Position numbers and translations under genes: made by a program. Shown here piece by piece: positions 1 through 7,228 of a stretch of 64,000 bases of DNA. Each line of letters begins with the position of its first letter. The stretch's first letter is position 1. The notes beneath the pieces are model-generated. The model ran no database searches. It was given only the letters and a program-made list of their open reading frames with translations, and had not been told where the DNA came from. The stretch is from assembly GCA_963810915.1 (NCBI GenBank), contig CAWEPH010000006.1:186001-250000 (forward strand). Reading direction: 5' to 3'. The DNA comes from JAOUEA01 sp963810915 (GTDB lineage Bacteria > Actinomycetota > UBA4738 > HRBIN12).

Positions 1-549
1 CTCGTCGTCGGTCTTGGGCTTGTAGGACTTCGCGATCTTCTCGCGGCCGATGCCCTCGACCTTGCCGAACGCGGTCATCTGGTGATCGCGGATCTCCCAG
101 ACCTTCTCCACGCAGACCTTCTGGGCGCGAGGGTCGGCCTTGCCGTCCTCGCGGACCTGGGACTGCAGGGCGGTGGAGAGCTCGCCGGCCTCGATGCGGC
201 GGGCCAGGTCGACCTCTTGCGCGGCGTTCAGGAGCGGGACCTTCCCGATCTCCTTCAGGTACATCCGCACCGGGTCGTTGGTGGGCGCCTTCAGGAGGTC
301 GACCTCGATGCGCACCTGAGTCGCGGCGTCGGTCTCCTCACCGGGGACCTCGATGACCTCGATGCCCTCGGTGGTCAGGTGGTCCTGCACCTGGGTGAGG
401 AACTCCTCGACCTGTTCCGGGGTGAAGTCGTCCACCGGGACCGCTTCCAGCAGGTCCTCCGAGGTGACGAACCCACGCTCGCGTCCGCGAGCGGTGATCG
501 TCTCCTTCACCTCGTCCAGGCTCACCAGCTCACGAGCCGGCTCGGTCAA
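1..549 (-). CDS. rpoD: Primary sigma factor RpoD, N-terminal part (cut by window edge)
   Basis: Start of the housekeeping sigma-70 factor that directs RNA polymerase to promoters. Only the first 183 residues are present; the gene runs off the left edge. The first ~80 residues are acidic and helical, as in region 1.1, and are followed by a region 1.2 signature (DPVRMYLKEIGKVPLL, residues 92-107) typical of primary sigma factors. I chose a TTG start 5 nt after GAGGAG; an in-frame GTG two codons upstream lies too close to that ribosome site. It follows dnaG on the same strand after 91 nt, the classical dnaG-rpoD order. The DNA-binding regions 2-4 lie outside the window. Confidence 0.93.
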   Translation of the reverse strand, partial: MTEPARELVSLDEVKETITARGRERGFVTSEDLLEAVPVDDFTPEQVEEFLTQVQDHLTTEGIEVIEVPGEETDAATQVRIEVDLLKAPTNDPVRMYLKEIGKVPLLNAAQEVDLARRIEAGELSTALQSQVREDGKADPRAQKVCVEKVWEIRDHQMTAFGKVEGIGREKIAKSYKPKTDDE

Positions 550-640
550 CGGCACTCCTCGGGGGTTGTGGGCACGACCGGCACAGTGTACGGAACGGGA
601 ACGGCAGGCGACCCTTCCGTCCCGAACGAGCCGGGGGGCT

Positions 641-2434
641 TCAGACCGGGTCGCGCTGGCCCTGGCGGAGGCGTCTGAGGTCGCCGTCCACCTCTGCGAG
701 CTCCCCGAAGAGCTCGTCGAAGTCCGGATCCGTGGTGGGGTTCAGCTTCTGCAGGCGCAACCGGAGGGCGTCGCTGAGGGTCTTCAGGCGGAATTCCTCG
801 AGCCGCGCCCAGACGTGCTCGGCGTACTCGGGCGTGGGCTCGCCGTCGAGCGGCTCGACGGTGAGCTGCGACACGGTCGCCGCCACCTTGGCGTCCTCGC
901 CGCCCGCAAGCGATGAGGTGTCGCCGCCCGCCTCGCGGAGCGCCGCGAACGCGGCGCGCGTCCCGGCGTGAGGGAAGTGCTCCTCGCGAAGTCGAGGCGC
1001 ATACATCGCGAACAGATCGCCGTCGCGCGCGAGCAGCTTCAGCATCTCGCGCTCGACCTTGTCCTGCGCCGAACCCCGGCGCGCCGGCGCCTCCACCTCG
1101 GCGGCGGGCTTGCCACGGCGGCGTTCGTCGAGGGCCTGGACCACGGAGGCCTCGGTCACGCCCGTGAGGTCCGCGAGCAAGTGCGCATACTCGCTGCGTC
1201 GCACGGGATCGTGGAGCGTCTCCAACATGGGGAGGACGTCGTTCACCGCGAGGGTCTGGCCCTCAACGGTGGACAGGTCGTTCCGGCCGACCGTGCGCCG
1301 GATCATGTACTCGACGAGCGGGCGGGCGCGCTTGGCCGCCTCGCGCACGGCGTCGGCGCCCTCCTTCGCCACGAAGTCGGCCGGGTCGAGGCCCTGCGGC
1401 ATGATCATGACCACCGCCTGCACCGGGTACTGCTCCTGGAAGGCGTACGCGCGCTCGGCCGCGCGCGCACCCGCTTCGTCCGAGTCGAACGAGAGCACCG
1501 CGCGCTGCACGAACCGCGACATCAGGCGGAAGTGGGCCTCCCCTAGCGCCGTCCCACACGTCGCCACCGTGTTCTCGATGCCCGCCTGCGCGAACGCGAT
1601 CACGTCCGTGTAGCCCTCGACCACGAAGACCTCCCCGGTCTTCGCAACGGCCCCCCGGGCGCGGTTCATGTTGTAGAGGACCTCGTTCTTCCGGTAGACC
1701 GGGCTCTCGGCGGAGTTGAGGTACTTGGCCGACTCCGCCGCGCGCGGGTCGGTCGGGAGGATCCGCGCGCCGAAGGCGATCCCCCGGCCCTGGAGGTCGT
1801 GGATCGGGAAGGTGATGCGCCCGCGGAAGCGGTCGCGGACCGTCCCGTCGTCGCCACGGCTGGCGAGTCCCGCCTCGGCGATCACCTCGGCGCTCAGATC
1901 GCGATCCTTGCTCAGCTGCTTCAGCAGGTAGTCGCGGGCGCGCGGGGCGTACCCGATCCCGAACGTCGCGACGGCTTCCGGGCCGATCCCCCGGCCGGCG
2001 AGATAGGTTCGCGCCTCCTCGGCCTCGGGCGAGCCAGCGAGCGCCTCGGCGAACAGGGCTGCGGCACGCTCGTTGGCCGCGATCAGGGCCGCCCTGCGCT
2101 GGGCCGCTCGCCGCTCGGTCGGCGAATCCCCCTCGTACCGAAGGTTGACCCCGGCCTGGGACGCCAGGCGCTCGACCGCCTCCACGTACGTGAGGTGCTC
2201 GAGCTCCCTCAGGAACGTGATGGCGTCACCGCCCTTGCCGCAGCCGAAACAGTAGAAGACCTGCTTGGCGGGGCTCACGCTGAACGAAGGTGTCTTCTCC
2301 TGGTGGAACGGACACAGGCCGCTCATGGAGTCGTGGCCGGTCTTCTTGAGCGTCAGGTACTGGCCGACGAGCTTGACCAGATCGGTCCGTTCCTTGACCG
2401 TGTCGATGTCGTCCTGCCGGATCCGTCCCGCCAT
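641..2434 (-). CDS. dnaG: DNA primase DnaG
   Basis: Synthesises RNA primers for lagging-strand replication at the fork, working with DnaB helicase. The 597-residue protein has the expected order: an N-terminal CHC2 zinc ribbon (C41, H44, C62, C65), a catalytic core, a Toprim domain at about 265-345 (VVEGYTDV and the acidic DSDEAG motif), and a helical C-terminal helicase-binding part. The length is normal for bacterial primases. The start ATG is preceded closely by the end of dgt (15 nt gap), so dgt-dnaG is probably one transcript, continuing toward rpoD. Confidence 0.96.
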   Translation of the reverse strand: MAGRIRQDDIDTVKERTDLVKLVGQYLTLKKTGHDSMSGLCPFHQEKTPSFSVSPAKQVFYCFGCGKGGDAITFLRELEHLTYVEAVERLASQAGVNLRYEGDSPTERRAAQRRAALIAANERAAALFAEALAGSPEAEEARTYLAGRGIGPEAVATFGIGYAPRARDYLLKQLSKDRDLSAEVIAEAGLASRGDDGTVRDRFRGRITFPIHDLQGRGIAFGARILPTDPRAAESAKYLNSAESPVYRKNEVLYNMNRARGAVAKTGEVFVVEGYTDVIAFAQAGIENTVATCGTALGEAHFRLMSRFVQRAVLSFDSDEAGARAAERAYAFQEQYPVQAVVMIMPQGLDPADFVAKEGADAVREAAKRARPLVEYMIRRTVGRNDLSTVEGQTLAVNDVLPMLETLHDPVRRSEYAHLLADLTGVTEASVVQALDERRRGKPAAEVEAPARRGSAQDKVEREMLKLLARDGDLFAMYAPRLREEHFPHAGTRAAFAALREAGGDTSSLAGGEDAKVAATVSQLTVEPLDGEPTPEYAEHVWARLEEFRLKTLSDALRLRLQKLNPTTDPDFDELFGELAEVDGDLRRLRQGQRDPV

Positions 2435-2449
2435 GCGTAGGTCCTCGCG

Positions 2450-3463
2450 CTAGAGGAGCCACCCCTGGGGAAGGAAGAGCCGCTCGTAGGTCCGTAGGGC
2501 GTACCGATCCGTCATGCCCGCGATGTGATCGGCCACATGGGTCGGCAGGTCGCCCGGGGCCCGATGGTACTCCGCCGGGAGCTGGTCGGGATGCTCGAGG
2601 AAGTAGGAGAACAGGTCGCGGATCAACTTCACGGCCTTCTCGTGCTCCTCGCGGGCGTCCGCGCGCAGGTACACCTGTTCGAACATGAAGTCACGCAGCT
2701 CGTCAAGCGCCGCGAAGACCTCGGGCGACAGACGGATCTCCTCCGCGTCCTCGCTGCGGGTCACCAGGTCGGTGACCAGGGTGTTGATGCGTTCCGCGTG
2801 CGTGCGGCCGAGCACGGCCAGCGGGCTCGCGGGCAGCTCACCCTCCTCCAACACCCCCGCGCGCACGGCGTCGTCGAGATCGTGGTTCAGGTACGCGATG
2901 CGGTCGGCGAAGCGCACGACCTGCGCCTCGAGGGTGGATGGTGGCGGCATCGACCAGGGGTGATGCACGATGCCGTCGCGCACCTCCCACGTGAGGTTGA
3001 GCCCTTCGCCGTCGTTCTCCAGGAACTCCACGATCCGCAGGCTCTGCTCCGAATGGCGGAAGGGCCGCCCGAGGAACGGGGTCAGGGCCTGCTCGCCGAG
3101 GTGACCGAACGGCGTGTGCCCGAGGTCGTGCCCCAGCGCGATGGCCTCCGTGAGGTCCTCGTTGAGCCCGAGCGCGCGCGCGGCCGTCCGCGCGATCTGG
3201 GACACGTCGAGGGTGTGGGTGAGCCGCACCCGGTAGTGATCGCCCTCGGGTGCCAGGAACACCTGGGTCTTGTGCTTGAGGCGGCGGAACGCCTTGGCGT
3301 GCACGATGCGATCGCGGTCGCGTTGATACACCGTGCGCAAGGGGTCCTGCGGTTCCTCGCGCTCGCGACCCTTGGTGGCGTCCGTGAACTGCGCACGCGG
3401 GGACAGCGTCTGGCGCTCGATGCGCTCGGTGCGCTCGCGGGGGCTGAGGGTGGGCTCACTCAC
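2450..3463 (-). CDS. dgt: Deoxyguanosinetriphosphate triphosphohydrolase-like protein
   Basis: HD-domain dNTP triphosphohydrolase: splits dNTPs to deoxynucleosides plus tripolyphosphate and so helps control the dNTP pool. Metal-binding HD residues are visible: H83 in RLTHTLDV and H112-D113 in GHDLGHTPFGH. The reading frame stays open far upstream, but the GTG start giving MSEPTLSPRE (337 residues) is preferred because the upstream extension is Arg-rich, low quality, and overlaps the divergent cupredoxin gene. It is the first gene of a likely dgt-dnaG-rpoD transcription unit. Actinobacterial members are the type often annotated as Dgt-like; nucleotide preference cannot be read from the sequence. 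Confidence 0.9.
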   Translation of the reverse strand: MSEPTLSPRERTERIERQTLSPRAQFTDATKGREREEPQDPLRTVYQRDRDRIVHAKAFRRLKHKTQVFLAPEGDHYRVRLTHTLDVSQIARTAARALGLNEDLTEAIALGHDLGHTPFGHLGEQALTPFLGRPFRHSEQSLRIVEFLENDGEGLNLTWEVRDGIVHHPWSMPPPSTLEAQVVRFADRIAYLNHDLDDAVRAGVLEEGELPASPLAVLGRTHAERINTLVTDLVTRSEDAEEIRLSPEVFAALDELRDFMFEQVYLRADAREEHEKAVKLIRDLFSYFLEHPDQLPAEYHRAPGDLPTHVADHIAGMTDRYALRTYERLFLPQGWLL

Positions 3464-3556
3464 GCGTCCATCGTAGCCGTGCGCGCCGACAGCACAGGAA
3501 GGCCGGATGGGGCGCCCGGCCGTAGTACCCGCGGAGGGCGGAAGGAAGGACGACCG

Positions 3557-4066
3557 ATGCGAACGAAGACCATCATCCTGGCGACGGTGCTCGCGCTGGC
3601 GGGCGCGGCGTGCGCGAGCGGTTCCGGGTCCGGAAGCGGAGGACGCTACGGAGCCCCACCGGCCACGTCGGCAGCCTCCCCCACTGAGCAAGCGAGCGCG
3701 AGCGGCAACGGCGGGTACAACTACGGGTCGGGCGGCTACGGGACGGGCGGCGGCTACGGCACCGGATCGAGCACGGGCATGGGCGGCGGTTCAAAGGGCG
3801 CGGGCGCGGTCGCGCTCACCCTGACGCAGGCCGACTTCTCGTTCTCGCCCTCCACCGTGAAGGTGCAGTCCGGTGCCACGATCGAGGTCGTGAACAGTAC
3901 CTCCGGCACGCCGCACACGTTCACCGTCCCCGGCAAGGGCATCGACGTGACGGTGGACCCTGGCTCGTCGGCGAAGGTCAAGATCGACCTTCCCGCGGGA
4001 AGCTATCCGTTCGAGTGCAGGTTCCACGCCTCGATGGGGATGACCGGCACGCTCACGGTGACCTGA
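3557..4066 (+). CDS. Exported cupredoxin-domain lipoprotein, amicyanin-type copper site
   Basis: A 169-residue exported protein. The signal sequence ends in a lipobox (LAGAAC, lipidated Cys about residue 19). It is followed by a Ser/Gly/Tyr-rich linker of ~55 residues with GGYGTG-like repeats, then a ~90-residue cupredoxin domain. Type I copper ligands are visible: His in GTPHTFTV and the C-x2-H-x2-M loop in ECRFHASM. The family transfers electrons or binds copper outside the membrane. GGAAGGA precedes the ATG. It is divergent from dgt. Partner unknown; one of three cupredoxins in the window with the same ligand spacing. Confidence 0.85.
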   Translation: MRTKTIILATVLALAGAACASGSGSGSGGRYGAPPATSAASPTEQASASGNGGYNYGSGGYGTGGGYGTGSSTGMGGGSKGAGAVALTLTQADFSFSPSTVKVQSGATIEVVNSTSGTPHTFTVPGKGIDVTVDPGSSAKVKIDLPAGSYPFECRFHASMGMTGTLTVT

Positions 4067-4069
4067 GCC

Positions 4070-4681
4070 TCAATCGCCTCCGAACACGCGGTAGTAGAGG
4101 TAGGCGAACGTCTCGCGGGCGTATTCGGTGAGGCGCGTTCGCTGGGTGTCGTAGGCCGAGGTCCAGGTGGCGGATCCGTACCCACGGAACCCGAGGTCCG
4201 ACGCCATCCGCTCGATCCGGGCGTTGTGCCAGGGGTCGGAGACGAGGAACGCGGTGCGCATGCCGGAGCGACGCATGGCGGACGCCGCCGCGGTCAGGCT
4301 CTCCCACGAGGTGTGCCCGACGGGGACCGCCACTACGTCCTCGGCCGGCACGCCGTGTGCGACCAGGTAGCCGGTCCCGGCCTCTGCCTCCGTGGTGCGA
4401 TCCCCCGGTTGTTTCGAACCCAGCACCATCACCTGGTTCGCGCGACCCTGGTCGTACAGCAGGAGCGCGTGGTCGAGGCGACCCTGGAACACCGGCGAGG
4501 GGGTGCCGTTGTACTGGGCCGCCCCCAACACCACGATCACATCAGCGTCCTGGACCTCCGCGGCTTGGTCGCGATGCGCGGCGCGCCACACGGTGAGCGC
4601 CGACCACCCGACGACGGCGGCGGCGGCGAGGAGGGTGAGCGCGAGCACGCTCAGCACGGGATGCCGACGGAGACGGCTCAC
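4070..4681 (-). CDS. YdcF/SanA-type DUF218 membrane-anchored protein
   Basis: 203 residues with one N-terminal membrane helix (about 10-30) followed by a DUF218 domain: VIVVLGAAQYNG, a conserved VMVLGSKQ strand and SDPWHNARIE near the C terminus. DUF218 proteins (YdcF, SanA, ElyC) are linked to envelope barrier function and peptidoglycan precursor metabolism; the exact reaction is not established. The GTG start has no ribosome site but sits 6 nt after a TAGGCT box, so it is probably leaderless. It converges with the cupredoxin gene (4-nt gap). Confidence 0.85.
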   Translation of the reverse strand: MSRLRRHPVLSVLALTLLAAAAVVGWSALTVWRAAHRDQAAEVQDADVIVVLGAAQYNGTPSPVFQGRLDHALLLYDQGRANQVMVLGSKQPGDRTTEAEAGTGYLVAHGVPAEDVVAVPVGHTSWESLTAAASAMRRSGMRTAFLVSDPWHNARIERMASDLGFRGYGSATWTSAYDTQRTRLTEYARETFAYLYYRVFGGD

Positions 4682-4687
4682 CGCTCC

Positions 4688-4693
4688 AGCCTA
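4688..4693 (-). promoter_or_regulatory. -10 box TAGGCT of leaderless DUF218 gene
   Basis: TAGGCT followed by six bases (GGAGCG) and then the GTG start. The predicted transcription start coincides with the start codon. No convincing -35 was seen. Confidence 0.5.
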
Positions 4694-4711
4694 GCAACGC
4701 GCCCGCCGCCA

Positions 4712-5155
4712 TCAGTCGCCGCAGGCCGAGCGGGTTTTCACGACGACGGTCGGTACCAGGCCGGTCGCCGCCACGATCCCGTCGAGCTCCTCGCGCGACG
4801 GGGCCGCCGCGCCGAGGAGGTATCCACCGAGCTCGGAGGGGAGCCCCGCGAAGCAGTTCGTGGGAGACACGACGAGGGCTCCGCCGAGCAGGGGGGCGAG
4901 CCTAGCGGTGGCGGCGTCGAGCGCATCCGGCGCATCCGACGTACGGAGCACGGCGAGCCAGAGGGTGCCCCTCGCCGGGATCGTGCCCGGTGATGAGACG
5001 GAGGCTGCGGGCGGCCGCGACGAGCCGGGCGTTCCCGTGCCGCCTCCTTGGGGCACGGCGCGGCAAGCGCAGAGACTCAACGCGAGGCCGGCGACGATCG
5101 CGACCGCCGAGGCCCGCGACCGAAGCGCGCAGGGTGTCCCGACGTCGGAGGTCAC
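4712..5155 (-). CDS. Small exported lipoprotein with SPOR-like domain
   Basis: 147 residues. The N-terminal hydrophobic stretch ends LSLCAC, compatible with a lipobox. After a Pro/Ser/Gly linker comes a ~85-residue domain with two similar beta-alpha halves (LWLAVLRTSDAPDALDAATA, then ELGGYLLGAAAPSREELDGI), a layout reminiscent of the SPOR fold that binds denuded peptidoglycan glycan strands. The GTG start overlaps the stop of the upstream gene (GTGA), so the two are translationally coupled. The upstream gene ends in a similar domain, suggesting a duplicated module. The SPOR assignment is inference from pattern only. Confidence 0.7.
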   Translation of the reverse strand: MTSDVGTPCALRSRASAVAIVAGLALSLCACRAVPQGGGTGTPGSSRPPAASVSSPGTIPARGTLWLAVLRTSDAPDALDAATARLAPLLGGALVVSPTNCFAGLPSELGGYLLGAAAPSREELDGIVAATGLVPTVVVKTRSACGD

Positions 5156-6477
5156 GGCGACACGATCCAGCTCGTGCGGCCGAACTCGGGCAGTCGCGAG
5201 CGGAAGTCGTCCAGGGCCTGCATCACGTCGGTGCCGGCCTCCAGTCGCAACAGGGCGCCGAAGACCCCGGGACGGATCGCGTCCGGCGCCGACGCGGCAT
5301 CGACCACCGAGACGGACGCGGCCGCCCCGAACACGGCCGTGATCCGAGCGGCGGCTGCCTCGGCTTGATCCCGGTCCCGGAAGTCGCCGACCAGGATGCC
5401 GACCTCGATCGCAGGCTCGGGCGAGGCGGTCGACGGACCATCGAGGTCGGGCCAGTGACCGCGCGGCGGCGTGAACAGCCCGCGCGCTGCGCGTCGGTCG
5501 GGATCGACGGCATCGAGCGGATCCGTCATCACCGACCCGCACCCCAGCAGCGTCGACCGGCCGTCGGCGCGCTCTCGGAGGATGACGGAACGGCCGGTGC
5601 GTGGATCGGGCACGTTCCAGAGGCGATCGTGACCGATCTCGCCGGCGAGGTACCGCTCATCGGGGAGCGTGCGCAAGGCGCGGGCGCGGCCTCCGGCGAG
5701 CGACCAGAGGGAGAAGCTGGGCTCGTGCGCCGCCGATCCGCGACCCCTGATCCTCACGAACTCGAGGCTCCCGTCACCCCGTCGCATCGGGGTGCGGATC
5801 GCGGTCCAACGATCGCTCCCGGCGGCGAACCTCGTGACCCGATGCCAACGGCGCGTGGCCAGATCGTAGCGCCAGAGGTTGTTCAGACGCTCGTCCTCGG
5901 GCACGGCGACCGAGGGCGGAGACGAGAGCACTGCGACGATGCTTCGACGCGAACGAAAGATCGGAGAGAAGAGCCTGCCTCCGGGTACGGGCGTCGGGAT
6001 GCGTCGGATCGCCCCACCCTCCGCCGGGTGGACCCGCAGCGCCGTGCCGACCGACCAGGCGAGATCGCCGCGCGAGGACCAGGTCGGATGCATCGCCTCT
6101 CCGGTCTGGGAGAAGGTGAGGGTCCCGCGAGGGGTCAGCGCGACCACCGTGTCGGCGCCGCGCCGGTCCACGACGTAGGCCGTCCCGACCCCAGGCGCGG
6201 TCGCTACGTGGCGCACCATGCCGGGGCCCGCCGTCACCAGGGACACCGACCCGCTGCCGGTCGTGAGCGCCACCAGGCGATCTCCGTCCGCCGCCACGAG
6301 TGCGTGACCCGAAGCAACCCTGCGGGTCATCTCGGCGGCCAGCAAAGGGTCCGCTCGGTGCCGCGCGGGGGTGCATGGATCCACATCGACGGTCGCGAGC
6401 ACGGAGCCGCCTCCTCGCAGGCCCATGCCCGCGAGGACGGTGGCGAGCACGCCTGCAGCCAACATCGCTCGTCGCAT
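5152..6477 (-). CDS. Exported repeat (propeller-like) protein with C-terminal SPOR-like domain
   Basis: 441 residues with an N-terminal signal or anchor (about 4-28). The middle (about 50-330) contains strand-rich repeats such as GDRLVALTTG, TAYVVDRRGADTVVALT and NNLWRYDLATRRWHRV, like TolB/PD40-type beta-propellers. The C-terminal ~90 residues (VGILVGDFRDRDQAEAAAAR and later FGRTSWIVSP) resemble a SPOR repeat pair. The start ATG follows GAGGAGGG at good spacing. It lies 12 nt after the M15 peptidase gene and is coupled to the next lipoprotein gene, so the three probably act together at the cell wall. No enzyme motif was recognised. Confidence 0.7.
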   Translation of the reverse strand: MRRAMLAAGVLATVLAGMGLRGGGSVLATVDVDPCTPARHRADPLLAAEMTRRVASGHALVAADGDRLVALTTGSGSVSLVTAGPGMVRHVATAPGVGTAYVVDRRGADTVVALTPRGTLTFSQTGEAMHPTWSSRGDLAWSVGTALRVHPAEGGAIRRIPTPVPGGRLFSPIFRSRRSIVAVLSSPPSVAVPEDERLNNLWRYDLATRRWHRVTRFAAGSDRWTAIRTPMRRGDGSLEFVRIRGRGSAAHEPSFSLWSLAGGRARALRTLPDERYLAGEIGHDRLWNVPDPRTGRSVILRERADGRSTLLGCGSVMTDPLDAVDPDRRAARGLFTPPRGHWPDLDGPSTASPEPAIEVGILVGDFRDRDQAEAAAARITAVFGAAASVSVVDAASAPDAIRPGVFGALLRLEAGTDVMQALDDFRSRLPEFGRTSWIVSP

Positions 6478-6489
6478 CGCGATCCCTCC

Positions 6490-7107
6490 TCAGTAGTTGG
6501 TCACGTACTGGAAGTGCATGGGGTCGGGACGCGAGTCCCAGTTGATGCCCCAGTAGAACCGGTGCCCGGGGTTGGCGCCGCGCCACACGTCCGGGAGGTA
6601 GGTGCCGTAGTCCACACCGTCTGCGCCACGGCCGTTCCAGTGATCCTGGCCCATCGGGTTGCGCTGCCAATTCGTGTCGATCGCGGCGCCCCACGAATGC
6701 ACGGACCACGACGTGGATCCGGCGATCAGGCGGCAGTTGTACCCGCCGATGCCTGGGTAGAGCGCCGCCTCCTTGGTGGCCGCGCTCACGTGCCCGCGGA
6801 CGTTCCACCCGACGTCGCGCTGGATGTAGGGGTGGTAGTAGACGTAACCCGCGGTGTAGGGCTCGGACTGCGACGGCCAGAGCGAACGCGCATCGTTGTC
6901 GCGATCCGTGCAGCGCGCGCCGAACGTGTCGACCATCTCCGCATAGCCGCTGGGACGCGGCGGGATGCCGTCGGACGAGTGGTCGTGCACCCATCCGCCA
7001 TCACCGATCGTCGCCGAAGCCCGGGAGATGCCGAGGACGCCAACCAGCACGAGGATGCAGAGCCCCGCGGGTCCCAGCCTGCGCGCGAGGCGCTTGATGC
7101 CCTCCAT
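6490..7107 (-). CDS. Exported M15-family peptidoglycan peptidase (D-Ala-D-Ala carboxypeptidase / L,D-endopeptidase type)
   Basis: 205 residues, with an N-terminal signal or anchor (about 12-32). The catalytic domain shows the M15 zinc site: SVHSWGAAID (His and Asp ligands, H-x6-D) and a C-terminal DPMHFQYV (third His). Family members cut peptide stems of peptidoglycan. Strong ribosome site (GGAGGTGG before ATG). It is the first gene of a three-gene operon with two exported SPOR-like proteins, which supports a cell-wall role. A CRP/FNR-like palindrome and a TAGGCT box lie upstream, so it may be under class II activator control. Confidence 0.87.
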   Translation of the reverse strand: MEGIKRLARRLGPAGLCILVLVGVLGISRASATIGDGGWVHDHSSDGIPPRPSGYAEMVDTFGARCTDRDNDARSLWPSQSEPYTAGYVYYHPYIQRDVGWNVRGHVSAATKEAALYPGIGGYNCRLIAGSTSWSVHSWGAAIDTNWQRNPMGQDHWNGRGADGVDYGTYLPDVWRGANPGHRFYWGINWDSRPDPMHFQYVTNY

Positions 7108-7147
7108 CCACCACCTCCATCTCCGGGGGGAGGTGGGAGGACCGCGA

Positions 7148-7190
7148 AGCCTAACGCGGAGCGAGCGCGGCGACCGTGACGGGGGTCACG
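7148..7190 (-). promoter_or_regulatory. Putative CRP/FNR-activated promoter of M15 peptidase operon
   Basis: A perfect palindrome CGTGAC-GGGG-GTCACG (7175-7190), i.e. GTGA-N6-TCAC as in CRP-family operators, is centred 29.5 bp upstream of a TAGGCT box (7148-7153). With a start ~7 nt after the box, the palindrome is centred near -41.5, the class II activator position. The same arrangement recurs before comEA. Confidence 0.5.
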
Positions 7191-7228
7191 CTTCGAGGCA
7201 TCGGGTTGGATCGCTCAGGACGTCCGGG

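Noticed and set aside
4990..7179. Very long plus-strand open frame (over 700 codons)
   Set aside because: It is antisense to the M15/SPOR-like operon; the product is Arg/Gly/Pro-rich without motifs, typical of shadows in high-GC DNA.
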